12,641 nt of DNA from an uncultured Lachnospiraceae bacterium (GCA_944376975.1 CALWEE010000026.1:1-12641); one strand, 5' to 3'. Positions 1 through 6,101 are shown, counted from the first letter of the stretch. A program made the numbers and translations. Notes: generated from the letters alone by a model not told the origin.

Positions 1-8
1 CCTTGCTG

Positions 9-731
9 TTACAGACGCCGGCCCATCATGCGCCCATACCGGAATATGATCCCGTCGATCATTCGGGACGCCTCGCTCTGGGTCAGCGTTTCCATATCGT
101 TGCTGAGTTTTATTTTATGATATTTTGCCAGATCCTTCAAGTAGGCTTTTTGCCGGAGGGTCGCCGGGCGGATCTTCTTTTTCCCCGTATCCAGGAAAAC
201 CGGCTCAAACGCTTTCGGATACGCCTCTCCAAAATAATGTTTCATATTCTGGTAGACCTTGGCCGTAGCCAGGGCGTCATGATACGCCCGGTGCGCCGCC
301 GGATTGACAACGCCGTAATGGGCGCACAGGCTTTCCAGGCTCCTTGATGGCAGGTCTTTATGCGCCATTCTGGCTATTTTTAACGTATCGATCCCCATTT
401 TCTCGAACTTCATGTAATATTTCGCCGCGTACCGTTTCATAAAACGGTAATCGAACAAAAGATTATGGCCCAGCACCGGCTGATCCTCCGTAAACGCGAT
501 AAAGTCAAAGATGACCTGATCGGTCGGAAGGGCGTCCGCCACCATGCCGTCGTCAATGCCGGTGATCTGCCGGACCTTGTCCGGTATGGGCGCGGAGGGT
601 TTTAAGAACCGGGAAAACCGGTCGGCCACTTTGCCTTCCGTCACCTTCACGGCGCCGATCTCGATGATCTCATCCCTTTCCCAGGATAAGCCGGTGGTCT
701 CCAGGTCAAAACAGACATACGACGTCATCAT
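9..731 (-). CDS. DEDDh-family 3'-5' exonuclease (DnaQ/PolC epsilon-like)
   Basis: A 240-residue stand-alone proofreading-type exonuclease that would remove nucleotides from 3' ends in the cytoplasm with two metal ions. ExoI is FDLETTG with Asp9 and Glu11; ExoII is GHNLLFDYRF with Asp94; ExoIII is HRAYHD with His147 and Asp152, the DEDDh signature. The exonuclease fold ends near residue 165. A tail of about 70 residues follows and contains Lys-rich stretches and LTQSEASRMID (about 216-226), like small helical modules (DUF3072-like) found on other proteins; that resemblance is my reading. The start lies 1 bp after the nth stop, with AGGTG 7 nt upstream inside the nth coding end, so the two are translationally coupled. 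Two consecutive ATGs (729-731 and 726-728) are both possible. It is the third gene of the radical SAM-nth-exonuclease operon, which suggests a repair or DNA/RNA turnover role. The exact substrate cannot be told. Confidence 0.9.
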   Translation of the reverse strand: MMTSYVCFDLETTGLSWERDEIIEIGAVKVTEGKVADRFSRFLKPSAPIPDKVRQITGIDDGMVADALPTDQVIFDFIAFTEDQPVLGHNLLFDYRFMKRYAAKYYMKFEKMGIDTLKIARMAHKDLPSRSLESLCAHYGVVNPAAHRAYHDALATAKVYQNMKHYFGEAYPKAFEPVFLDTGKKKIRPATLRQKAYLKDLAKYHKIKLSNDMETLTQSEASRMIDGIIFRYGRMMGRRL

Positions 732-732
732 C

Positions 733-1368
733 TCACATCACCTCGCAGGAAGGACAGACGTCCTTTAAAAAACATTCCCCGCATTTCGGCCGCCGGGCAA
801 CGCACAGCTGCCTGCCCAGGGTGATGATCTGAATGTTGTACAAGATCCAATGGTCCTTCGGCAGGACTTTCATCAGGTCCCTTTCCACTTTTTCCGGCTC
901 CGTCTCTTTCGTCAGCCCCAGTTTTTTTGAAATGCGCTTCACATGGGTGTCCACCACGATACTGGGTTCATCGTAGATATTTCCCCGGATCACGTTGGCG
1001 GTCTTGCGTCCCACACCGGCAAGGGAGGTGAGCGCCTCAAGGCTTTCCGGGACCTGGCCGCCGTATTCCTCCACGATCTTCCGGGAACAGAGGATGATGT
1101 TGCGGGCCTTGCTCTTGAAAAAGCCCAGGGGATGGATGATCCGCTCCACGTCCGCTACGTCGGCCCATCCCAACGCCTCCGGATCCGGATACCGTTCAAA
1201 CAAAGGACCGGTCACCGTGTTGACCCGGGCGTCGGTGCACTGGGCGCTTAAAATAACGGCGATGAGCAGCTGCCACGGCGTTTCATATTCCAGGTAGCAT
1301 ATCTTTTCCGTTCCGTAGGCTTCATCCAGCCGGCGCAGGATCTCGTTCACCCGTTCCTTTTTATTCAT
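733..1368 (-). CDS. nth: Endonuclease III, base-excision-repair DNA glycosylase/AP lyase
   Basis: Bifunctional glycosylase that removes oxidised pyrimidines and nicks the abasic site by beta-elimination. At 211 residues it has the normal length for Nth. The helix-hairpin-helix is LAGVGRKTANV (116-126) with catalytic Lys122, followed by VVDTHVKR with catalytic Asp140. The C-terminal [4Fe-4S] cluster ligands are intact: Cys189-x6-Cys196-x2-Cys199-x5-Cys205. The ATG overlaps the end of the upstream radical SAM gene by 8 bp and has AGGTG 7 nt before it, so it is read from the same message by coupled translation. Nothing is missing or truncated. The assignment is secure; only its link to the radical SAM neighbour is unexplained. 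Confidence 0.97.
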   Translation of the reverse strand: MNKKERVNEILRRLDEAYGTEKICYLEYETPWQLLIAVILSAQCTDARVNTVTGPLFERYPDPEALGWADVADVERIIHPLGFFKSKARNIILCSRKIVEEYGGQVPESLEALTSLAGVGRKTANVIRGNIYDEPSIVVDTHVKRISKKLGLTKETEPEKVERDLMKVLPKDHWILYNIQIITLGRQLCVARRPKCGECFLKDVCPSCEVM

Positions 1369-3112
1369 CGCTTTTCACCTCGATCTTTTCCGTTCCGCAT
1401 CGATAAGTCAGCGGATCCCTCCGCTTGTAGTCAAACAGTATATAACACGCCGCTCCCCGGCGTCTCCCCGCCGCCGCTGTGGCCTCCGGGTCAAAGGGAA
1501 AATGCTCCACGCGGGTCATCCGCTGGACCTGTTTGGCCGTATAGCCTTCATAATCCGGCAGATACCGCCGCCGGTTGGCTTCATCCGCGAAAAAGTCCAC
1601 GTAAAACGGGATGTGCTCCGACGGATCCGCCGCCCACTCCGGCCGCTTTTTCAGGTTTTCCCGCAAATACAGGTCATAGACCATCAGATATTTCAGCTCG
1701 TCAAGCGCCGCGTCTTTCACCCGCTCCTTGACGAAGGCAAGGAGGATATCGTATCTTTCCATACGGGAATGGCTTGCCTGATCGAGCCCCTGATCTTTAT
1801 ACCAGTCGGCCAGCGCCTGATACAGCCCGTAAGGATCCAAAAAAAAGTGTTCCAGCCAGCGCACGCTGTTCTCAAACTGACGGGAATTGTAATAGATCTC
1901 CAGTACCCATTCCACGCCTTTTAATTCCAGAAGGTCCCCGTAGTCCATCCAGCGGGTCCCCAGTACCTCATAAGGAGGCAGCGGATCGTAGATCAGGCCG
2001 TAATCTTCGGCCTGTTCCCGCATATATGACCCTTTCAGCGCTTTTAAAAATCCCAGTTGGAGCTGTTCCGGCTCCAGGGCGTACACATCGTTGAAAGATT
2101 TTCGGAAGCTTTCCATATCTTCATAAGGCAGGCCGGCGATCAGATCCAGATGCTGATGGATGTTGCGCCCTTCGTTGACGCGGCGTACCACCTGGGCCAG
2201 TTTTTCAAAAGATACCTGTCTGCGGATCGCTTTCAGCGTCTCCGGGTTGGTGGACTGGACGCCGATCTCCAGCTGGATCAGTCCCGGACGCAGGCCCGCC
2301 ATAAACCGGATCTCCTCATCGGTCAGCAGATCCGCCGTGATCTCAAAATGAAAATTCGTCTTTCCCCGGTCATGCGCCTTTATATAACGCAGGATCTCCA
2401 TGGAATGTTCGCGGTCGCAGTTGAACGTCCGGTCCACGAACTTCACCTGGGGCACTTCCCATTCGATAAACTGTCCCAGCTCCCGCTTCACCGTATCGGT
2501 ATTCCTGAACCGGACCTTTTTTTCCACCGACGACAGGCAGTAGCTGCAGGCGAAGGGACAGCCCCTGCTGGATTCGTAATAGACGATCTTATGCCGGAAC
2601 CGGTCGATGCCGGCATAGGGGAAGACCAGCCGGTCCATATCGACGTAGGCTTCCCGGGGGCGGCTTATGATCTGTCCCGTTTTGTCCCGGTAGGCGACGC
2701 CGGACACCGACGCCATATCCCGCGCGCCGTTAAAGGCTTCCAGAAGTTCCCGGAACGTATCTTCCCCTTCACCCAGCATGACGCCCTCCAGCCAGGGACA
2801 GGCCGCCAGCCGTTCCTTCGCGTCAAAGGACACTTCCGGCCCGCCAAGCCAGACGCGTACGCCCGGAAGGACGCGAAAAAGCAGTCCGCCAAGCTCCATG
2901 ATCATGCGTATGTTCCATATATAACAGGAAAAACAGAGGATATCCGGCTGTTCCCTGTACAGCTGTTCCAATATATCCCCCGTTCGCTGATTGATCGTAA
3001 ATTCCCGGATCGTCACCTGATCCGCCCATTCGCCCCCGTTGGCCTTTAAACTGTACACCGCCAGGTTGGAATGGATATATTTCGCGTTGATCGCCGCCAG
3101 TAATATGTTCAT
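1361..3112 (-). CDS. B12-binding radical SAM protein with C-terminal DUF4080
   Basis: A 583-residue cobalamin-dependent radical SAM protein of unknown substrate. The N-terminal B12-binding Rossmann domain covers about residues 1-145 and includes WLGGPEVS (88-95) and the LGEGE segment (113-117). The radical SAM core follows, with Cys185-x3-Cys189-x2-Cys192 in SSRGCPFACSYC for the [4Fe-4S] cluster and an LQLEIGVQS strand near 280. The last ~180 residues match the DUF4080 type (RYDILLAFVKER, LMVYDLYLREN). No DxHxxG cobalamin motif is evident, as is common in this large class. The ATG has GGGGAG 8 nt upstream, and a good promoter lies 31 bp upstream of the start codon. It is the first gene of an operon with nth and an exonuclease. 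Its enzymes need anaerobic or low-oxygen conditions. Family members are usually annotated only as B12-binding radical SAM proteins; the reaction is not known to me. Confidence 0.93.
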   Translation of the reverse strand: MNILLAAINAKYIHSNLAVYSLKANGGEWADQVTIREFTINQRTGDILEQLYREQPDILCFSCYIWNIRMIMELGGLLFRVLPGVRVWLGGPEVSFDAKERLAACPWLEGVMLGEGEDTFRELLEAFNGARDMASVSGVAYRDKTGQIISRPREAYVDMDRLVFPYAGIDRFRHKIVYYESSRGCPFACSYCLSSVEKKVRFRNTDTVKRELGQFIEWEVPQVKFVDRTFNCDREHSMEILRYIKAHDRGKTNFHFEITADLLTDEEIRFMAGLRPGLIQLEIGVQSTNPETLKAIRRQVSFEKLAQVVRRVNEGRNIHQHLDLIAGLPYEDMESFRKSFNDVYALEPEQLQLGFLKALKGSYMREQAEDYGLIYDPLPPYEVLGTRWMDYGDLLELKGVEWVLEIYYNSRQFENSVRWLEHFFLDPYGLYQALADWYKDQGLDQASHSRMERYDILLAFVKERVKDAALDELKYLMVYDLYLRENLKKRPEWAADPSEHIPFYVDFFADEANRRRYLPDYEGYTAKQVQRMTRVEHFPFDPEATAAAGRRRGAACYILFDYKRRDPLTYRCGTEKIEVKSDE

Positions 3113-3142
3113 CGCTCTTGCTCCCCAGATTTCGATAGTCCC

Positions 3143-3171
3143 AGTATACAGGCAAATCGCCGGATTGTAAA
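3143..3171 (-). promoter_or_regulatory. Sigma-A promoter of the radical SAM-nth-exonuclease operon
   Basis: On the minus strand, TTTACA (3166-3171) is followed after exactly 17 bp by TATACT (3143-3148). Each box differs from consensus at one position. It lies between the terminator of the preceding gene and the ATG at 3112, giving a predicted leader of about 25 nt. Confidence 0.75.
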
Positions 3172-3187
3172 TGCCGCTTATACCGCC

Positions 3188-3227
3188 AAAAAAGGCAGCA
3201 GCGGGAAAATTCCCGTCTGCCGCCCTT
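3188..3227 (-). terminator. Intrinsic terminator after the DUF134-NifX gene
   Basis: Read on the minus strand, a GC-rich stem (GGCAG with CTGCC, then CGGGA with TCCCG after a small bulge) ends in six T residues (3188-3193). It starts about 20 bp after the stop codon at 3247. It separates this gene from the radical SAM operon, whose -35 box starts 17 bp further on. Confidence 0.8.
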
Positions 3228-3246
3228 CATACAAACGTTGTCAGCC

Positions 3247-3654
3247 TTAATGGCAGCTGCCGTGGCCGCCGCATCCATGGCCGCCTTCATGGCCATGGCA
3301 GTGATGCCCGTCTTCATGGTCGTGATGATGACATTCCGTATTCGGATCGTAGGTAAGATTGCCCTCCAGGAAGGAAGCCACCTGAGCGTCCGCGTCGCCG
3401 CAGGCCCCGGCATAAAGCTGTATGCCCGCCTCGGCCAGCGCGTTCTTGGCTCCGGCCCCGATGCCGCCGCAGATGAGCACGTCCACGCCCCGTTCTTTTA
3501 AAAACCCGGCCAGGGCGCCATGTCCGCTTCCGTTGGTGTCTTCCACTTCCGAAGCGGTCACTTTGCCGTCCTGCGCCGTATAGATCTTAAACGCCTGTGT
3601 GTGACCAAAATGCTGGAATACCTGTCCGTTTTCATAAGTTACCGCGATTTTCAT
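3247..3654 (-). CDS. Possible internally initiated NifX-like protein with His/Cys tail
   Basis: Within the DUF134-NifX reading frame, Met115 (3652-3654) is preceded by AAAGGAGAT seven bases upstream, as good as any genuine start in this window. Translation from here gives 135 residues that begin MKIAVTYENG, exactly where NifX-like proteins normally begin, and end in the His/Cys tail. The junction residues HLKGDRH are simply the translated ribosome binding site. The sequence shows the signal; whether ribosomes use it is inference. Confidence 0.5.
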   Translation of the reverse strand: MKIAVTYENGQVFQHFGHTQAFKIYTAQDGKVTASEVEDTNGSGHGALAGFLKERGVDVLICGGIGAGAKNALAEAGIQLYAGACGDADAQVASFLEGNLTYDPNTECHHHDHEDGHHCHGHEGGHGCGGHGSCH

Positions 3655-3996
3655 ATGACGATCTCCTTTCAAATGACTCTGACCAAACTGGACGCAGTCA
3701 CGGCCGCATATCTCGAAATGGCCGCCTTCAATGCGCAGACGTCCGCCCTCCACGACAAACCGGGCCAGCTTGCGTCTGGCCGATGCGTACAGGGACTGGA
3801 TCGTGGTCCGCGACGCGTTCATCTGACTGGCGCAGGCTTCCTGTGTCATGCCCGCGTGATCGATCAGACGGAGTGTCTCATACTCTTCCACGGAAAGCAT
3901 CAGACTGTTTTCCGTATCGCCCGGTCCGCCAAGGCTTACAAACTCCCGGCAGCGGGGCATCCGGCAGACCCGCCGGCATTTGCTCGGACGCGCCAT
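3247..3996 (-). CDS. DUF134 HTH domain fused to NifX-like domain with His/Cys-rich tail
   Basis: A 249-residue protein in three parts. Residues 1-105 are a DUF134 (UPF0251) domain with a Cys-rich start (Cys7, Cys11, Cys16), a helix-turn-helix around MTQEACASQMNASRTTIQ (50-67) resembling sigma-70 region 4, and a closing Cys97/Cys101 pair. Residues 115-215 are a NifB/NifX-type dinitrogenase cofactor-binding fold (MKIAVTYENG, VFQHFGH, LICGGIGAGAKNAL). Residues 222-249 form a tail with 11 His and 4 Cys, likely a metal-binding end. The ATG at 3994-3996 has AAGGAG at the right distance and its own consensus promoter. A second strong ribosome binding site and ATG at the NifX boundary could yield a shorter protein. 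I infer a metal- or iron-sulfur-responsive regulator that may control itself; no target is known. Nothing else in the window points to nitrogen fixation, and NifX-fold proteins are common outside it. Confidence 0.88.
   Translation of the reverse strand: MARPSKCRRVCRMPRCREFVSLGGPGDTENSLMLSVEEYETLRLIDHAGMTQEACASQMNASRTTIQSLYASARRKLARFVVEGGRLRIEGGHFEICGRDCVQFGQSHLKGDRHMKIAVTYENGQVFQHFGHTQAFKIYTAQDGKVTASEVEDTNGSGHGALAGFLKERGVDVLICGGIGAGAKNALAEAGIQLYAGACGDADAQVASFLEGNLTYDPNTECHHHDHEDGHHCHGHEGGHGCGGHGSCH
3655..3672 (-). promoter_or_regulatory. Internal Shine-Dalgarno at the DUF134/NifX junction
   Basis: The minus strand reads AAAGGAGATCGTCAT directly before ATG 3652-3654, inside an open reading frame. 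This is what a former intergenic gap between two overlapping or adjacent genes would look like after loss of the first stop codon. Confidence 0.55.
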
Positions 3997-4014
3997 GAGA
4001 TCACTCCTTTCCCA

Positions 4015-4033
4015 CTTATTATAGGCTTATTAT
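4015..4033. repeat. Direct repeat CTTATTAT with 11-bp period in the promoter
   Basis: CTTATTAT occurs at 4015-4022 and again at 4026-4033. The copies are 11 bp apart, about one DNA turn, and span the -10 box and spacer of the DUF134-NifX promoter. This could be a second binding element or AT-rich coincidence. Confidence 0.4.
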
Positions 4034-4046
4034 TGTCATATGTCAA
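4018..4046 (-). promoter_or_regulatory. Consensus sigma-A promoter of the DUF134-NifX gene
   Basis: TTGACA (4041-4046) and TATAAT (4018-4023), read on the minus strand, are both perfect consensus boxes separated by 17 bp. The predicted start is near 4011, leaving a leader of about 15 nt that is mostly ribosome binding site. The -35 box begins 6 bp beyond the cysE stop. Such a strong promoter implies that a repressor normally limits it. Confidence 0.88.
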
Positions 4047-4049
4047 TAA
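4030..4049. promoter_or_regulatory. 20-bp near-palindrome over the -35 box (candidate operator)
   Basis: TTATTGTCATATGTCAATAA pairs at 9 of 10 positions about its centre (4039/4040); only the T/T pair at 4036/4043 fails. It covers the whole -35 box of the DUF134-NifX promoter. A bound dimer here would block polymerase. The neighbouring HTH protein is the obvious candidate ligand, by inference. Confidence 0.6.
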
Positions 4050-4051
4050 AT

Positions 4052-4981
4052 CTATTCCCATATTTCTTTTTTGCTCATATCCCTCGGCTGTTTGAACGTC
4101 AGTTCCGGATTCTTCACGCTGACCTTTGTCCGCGCGGGTACCGAACTGGTGATGAACGCGCCGCCGGCAATGACCGCGTCGTCGCCGATCACCGTCTCGC
4201 CGCCCAGAATGGAGGAACCGGAATAGATCGTCACATTGTTGCCGATGGTGGGATGCCGTTTGACGCCGCTCAGCTGCTGCCCGCTCCGGGTGGACAAAGC
4301 GCCCAGCGTCACGCCCTGATACAGTTTCACGTGATCGCCGATCACCGTCGTCTCGCCGATAACGATGCCGGTCCCATGGTCTATGAAAAAATATTCCCCG
4401 ATCGTGGCCCCGGCGTTGATGTCGATACCCGTTCCGCTGTGGGCGTACTCTGTCATGATCCTCGGGATGAGCGGCACATTTTTCAGATACAGTTCATGGG
4501 CCAGCCGGTAAACGTAGATGGCGAACAGTCCCGGATAGGAGAAAATGATCTCTTCCTTGCTCTTTGCCGCCGGGTCGCCGTCATAGCCCGCCTGCACGTC
4601 TTTGATCAGCATCTGCTGGATATAGGGCAGCCGGCTGAAAAAATACGCGCATATCTCGTCCGCCTTTTCGCAGATCTTTTCCTCGCAGTCCCGGCAGTAA
4701 CAATCATTGTCATAGATGAGGGCCATGCGTATCTGCTCTTTTAAGTTTACATAAACCTCGCTCATCATATATCCGATAAAATATTCCGGATCTGTCGCCG
4801 TCAAGTCTTCCGAGCCGAAATATCCCGGGAACACGATACGGCGTATCTCCTTGATCAGACTGATGATCACCCGTCTGCTGGGAAGGTGCTTCCCTTTTTT
4901 TATGGCAAAAACTTCCTCTGTTGAACAGTAAGACGCGATCTCGCCCGCCGCCTTCTGTATGGTTTCCCGCATCAGATCCAC
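4052..4981 (-). CDS. cysE: Serine O-acetyltransferase, EpsC/CysE family
   Basis: Transfers acetyl from acetyl-CoA to L-serine, the committed step of cysteine synthesis. The C-terminal left-handed beta-helix runs from about residue 185 to 285 with hexapeptide repeats (IDINAGATIG, VIGETTVIGDHVKL, TIGNNVTIYSG). IDHGTG carries Asp201 and His202, matching the catalytic Asp/His of E. coli CysE, and KRHPTIG carries His243, matching its second active-site histidine. GDPAAKS and SYPGLFAIYVYRLAHELY are typical of the EpsC branch, as is the 309-residue length. The N-terminal half has five Cys (94, 96, 99, 104, 111) within 18 residues. The start appears to be GTG (4979-4981) with AAAGGA 12 nt upstream. 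An in-frame TGA shortly before it excludes a longer form, and ATG at codon 4 is the alternative. It follows birA by 52 bp. Confidence 0.95.
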   Translation of the reverse strand: MDLMRETIQKAAGEIASYCSTEEVFAIKKGKHLPSRRVIISLIKEIRRIVFPGYFGSEDLTATDPEYFIGYMMSEVYVNLKEQIRMALIYDNDCYCRDCEEKICEKADEICAYFFSRLPYIQQMLIKDVQAGYDGDPAAKSKEEIIFSYPGLFAIYVYRLAHELYLKNVPLIPRIMTEYAHSGTGIDINAGATIGEYFFIDHGTGIVIGETTVIGDHVKLYQGVTLGALSTRSGQQLSGVKRHPTIGNNVTIYSGSSILGGETVIGDDAVIAGGAFITSSVPARTKVSVKNPELTFKQPRDMSKKEIWE

Positions 4982-5007
4982 AAACTGTCACCATCCTTTC
5001 GCCTTTA

Positions 5008-5037
5008 ACGATACCATTCTTTTCGCCGCCCTGTCAA
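5008..5037 (-). promoter_or_regulatory. Possible promoter of cysE overlapping the birA stop
   Basis: On the minus strand, a perfect TTGACA (5032-5037) overlaps the birA stop codon and is followed after 18 bp by TATCGT (5008-5013), a weak -10. It would give a leader of about 20 nt before the GTG start. No T-box or riboswitch fits in the 52-bp gap. The match could be chance. Confidence 0.4.
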
Positions 5038-5828
5038 GCCAGCTTCGCCCGGGCCTCGCCGGAGATCAGCCGACGTATATGCCCCTTATCGTCCCTGACG
5101 ATCAGGGCGAAATCCGGATCGATATCCAGCGCCATCCCCTGGCCCGTCTCCTGGCCCGACTGGAAAGTGACCGGCTTGCCTGTCAGGATCGACCGTTCTT
5201 TATAATCGGCGTAAAATGCTTTTTCCGGCAGCGCCTTATAGTATCCCCAGTATTTTTCCAGTATCTTTCCGATGAGCCGGCCGCGGACATCCCCGTCCCC
5301 GCCGTCGGACAGGCCGGCCGCCGTCTCGGCCAGTTCCCCCGGGAACCCGTTCTCCGGCGGACGCACGTTGACGCCGATGCCCACCACCGCGTAGGCCAGC
5401 TTGCCGGCACGGCCGTCAAAAGCGCCTTCCGTCAGGATGCCGCACACTTTTTTCCCGTCTATGAACACATCGTTGACCCACTTGATGCCCGCCTGCTTCC
5501 CGGTCACTTCTTCAATGGCCTTCGCCACGGCCACCGCCGCCGCCGTGGTCAGCAGTTCCGGCCGGGACTGTTCCGGATCCGGGCGCAGGAGCAGGCTCAT
5601 ATAGATGCCCGTGCCTTCCGGCGAGAAGAAAGGCCGCCCCTGTCTGCCCCTTCCCCGCGTCTGCCGCTCCGCCAGGACGACCGCGCCTTCCGCCTGACCG
5701 GCGGCCGCCATGTCCCGGGCCGTGTCGTTGGTGGACGCCACGGACGGATAAATATGAAAGGTGAACACGTTCTTATATCGATCCATCCCGCTTTGGATGG
5801 ACGTTTCTGACAATGGGACCGGTTTCAT
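5034..5828 (-). CDS. birA: Biotin-[acetyl-CoA-carboxylase] ligase, catalytic domain only
   Basis: Activates biotin to biotinyl-AMP and attaches it to the lysine of biotin carrier proteins. Numbering from the start chosen here (264 residues), GRGRQGR (59-65) is the biotin/AMP loop, KWVNDV (116-121) holds the catalytic Lys116, and GIGVNV (150-155) closes the active site. The C-terminal cap domain is present (PVTFQSG onward). The N-terminal winged-helix of regulatory BirA is absent, so this is a monofunctional class I ligase that should not repress biotin genes. The ATG at 5826-5828 was chosen because AAGGAG sits 7 nt upstream. The frame stays open for 26 more codons, but that extension has no ribosome binding site and looks unrelated to the family. 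The gene lies after the tRNA terminator. I see no clear promoter in the gap, only a 12-bp palindrome. Confidence 0.95.
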   Translation of the reverse strand: MKPVPLSETSIQSGMDRYKNVFTFHIYPSVASTNDTARDMAAAGQAEGAVVLAERQTRGRGRQGRPFFSPEGTGIYMSLLLRPDPEQSRPELLTTAAAVAVAKAIEEVTGKQAGIKWVNDVFIDGKKVCGILTEGAFDGRAGKLAYAVVGIGVNVRPPENGFPGELAETAAGLSDGGDGDVRGRLIGKILEKYWGYYKALPEKAFYADYKERSILTGKPVTFQSGQETGQGMALDIDPDFALIVRDDKGHIRRLISGEARAKLA

Positions 5829-5851
5829 GCCATCGCTCCTTCCCCGCTTGT

Positions 5852-5863
5852 ATCCCGCGGGAT
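5852..5863. repeat. 12-bp perfect palindrome upstream of birA
   Basis: ATCCCGCGGGAT is self-complementary and lies 23 bp before the birA ATG. Its TCCCGCG arm can also pair with CGCGGGA near 5876-5882, giving a 7-bp hairpin with a 14-nt loop in a transcript. It may be a leader structure or protein site; GC-rich coincidence is possible. Confidence 0.3.
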
Positions 5864-5892
5864 GACCGGCGTATTTTCCCGCGAAACGAAAG

Positions 5893-5918
5893 AAGTCCTG
5901 AAGCAAACTTCAGGACTT
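5893..5918 (-). terminator. Intrinsic terminator of the tRNA operon
   Basis: A perfect 11-bp stem, AAGTCCTGAAG with CTTCAGGACTT, and a 4-nt loop are followed on the minus strand by a T-rich tail (CTTTCGTTTCG). It begins 5 nt after the 3' end of tRNA-Gly(GCC), so it ends the tRNA transcript before birA. Confidence 0.85.
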
Positions 5919-5923
5919 TGGTG

Positions 5924-5995
5924 AGCGCGAGACGGGATTCGAACCCGCGACCCTCGCCTTGGCAAGGCGATACTCCACCACTGAGCCACTCGCGC
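5924..5995 (-). tRNA. tRNA-Gly (anticodon GCC)
   Basis: Complete cloverleaf: acceptor GCGCGAG/CTCGCGC, D arm GCTC/GAGT, anticodon stem TCGCC/GGCGA around loop TTGCCAA (anticodon GCC, reads GGC and GGU), and T arm GCGGG-TTCGAAT-CCCGT. The discriminator base is U. The 3' CCA is not encoded, so a nucleotidyltransferase must add it. It is the last gene of a three-tRNA operon, 3 bp after tRNA-Gly(TCC). Confidence 0.97.
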
Positions 5996-5998
5996 GTA

Positions 5999-6069
5999 AG
6001 CGGGTGATGGGAATCGAACCCACGTATCCAGCTTGGAAGGCTGGTGTTCTACCATTGAACTACACCCGC
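5999..6069 (-). tRNA. tRNA-Gly (anticodon TCC)
   Basis: Complete cloverleaf: acceptor GCGGGTG/CACCCGC, D arm GTTC/GAAC, anticodon stem CCAGC/GCTGG around CTTCCAA (anticodon UCC, reads GGA and GGG), and T arm GTGGG-TTCGATT-CCCAT. CCA is not encoded. With the adjacent GCC isoacceptor, this operon could read all four glycine codons. Confidence 0.97.
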
Positions 6070-6078
6070 AGGATATAT

Positions 6079-6101
6079 AAAAGGGAACGCTGCCGTTTCC
6101 C
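6079..6101 (-). other. Hairpin between tRNA-Phe and tRNA-Gly(TCC)
   Basis: On the minus strand, GGGAAACG pairs with CGTTCCC (one bulged A) around a 4-nt loop and is followed by TTTTATATA. It lies in the 37-nt spacer between the two tRNAs. It could be a leaky terminator that lowers glycine tRNA output, or a processing signal. The T-run is only four bases. Confidence 0.45.

Noticed and set aside
2057..3049. 330-codon plus-strand open frame
   Set aside because: It lies wholly antisense to the radical SAM gene, whose motifs are intact, and has no recognisable motif. GC-rich codon structure produces such mirror frames.
4982..5033. T-box or SAM riboswitch controlling cysE
   Set aside because: The gap is only 52 bp, too short for either, and shows none of their conserved boxes.
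5829..5906. 26-codon N-terminal extension of birA
   Set aside because: AAGGAG sits 7 nt before the inner ATG at 5828, and the extension has no ribosome binding site and runs into the tRNA terminator.
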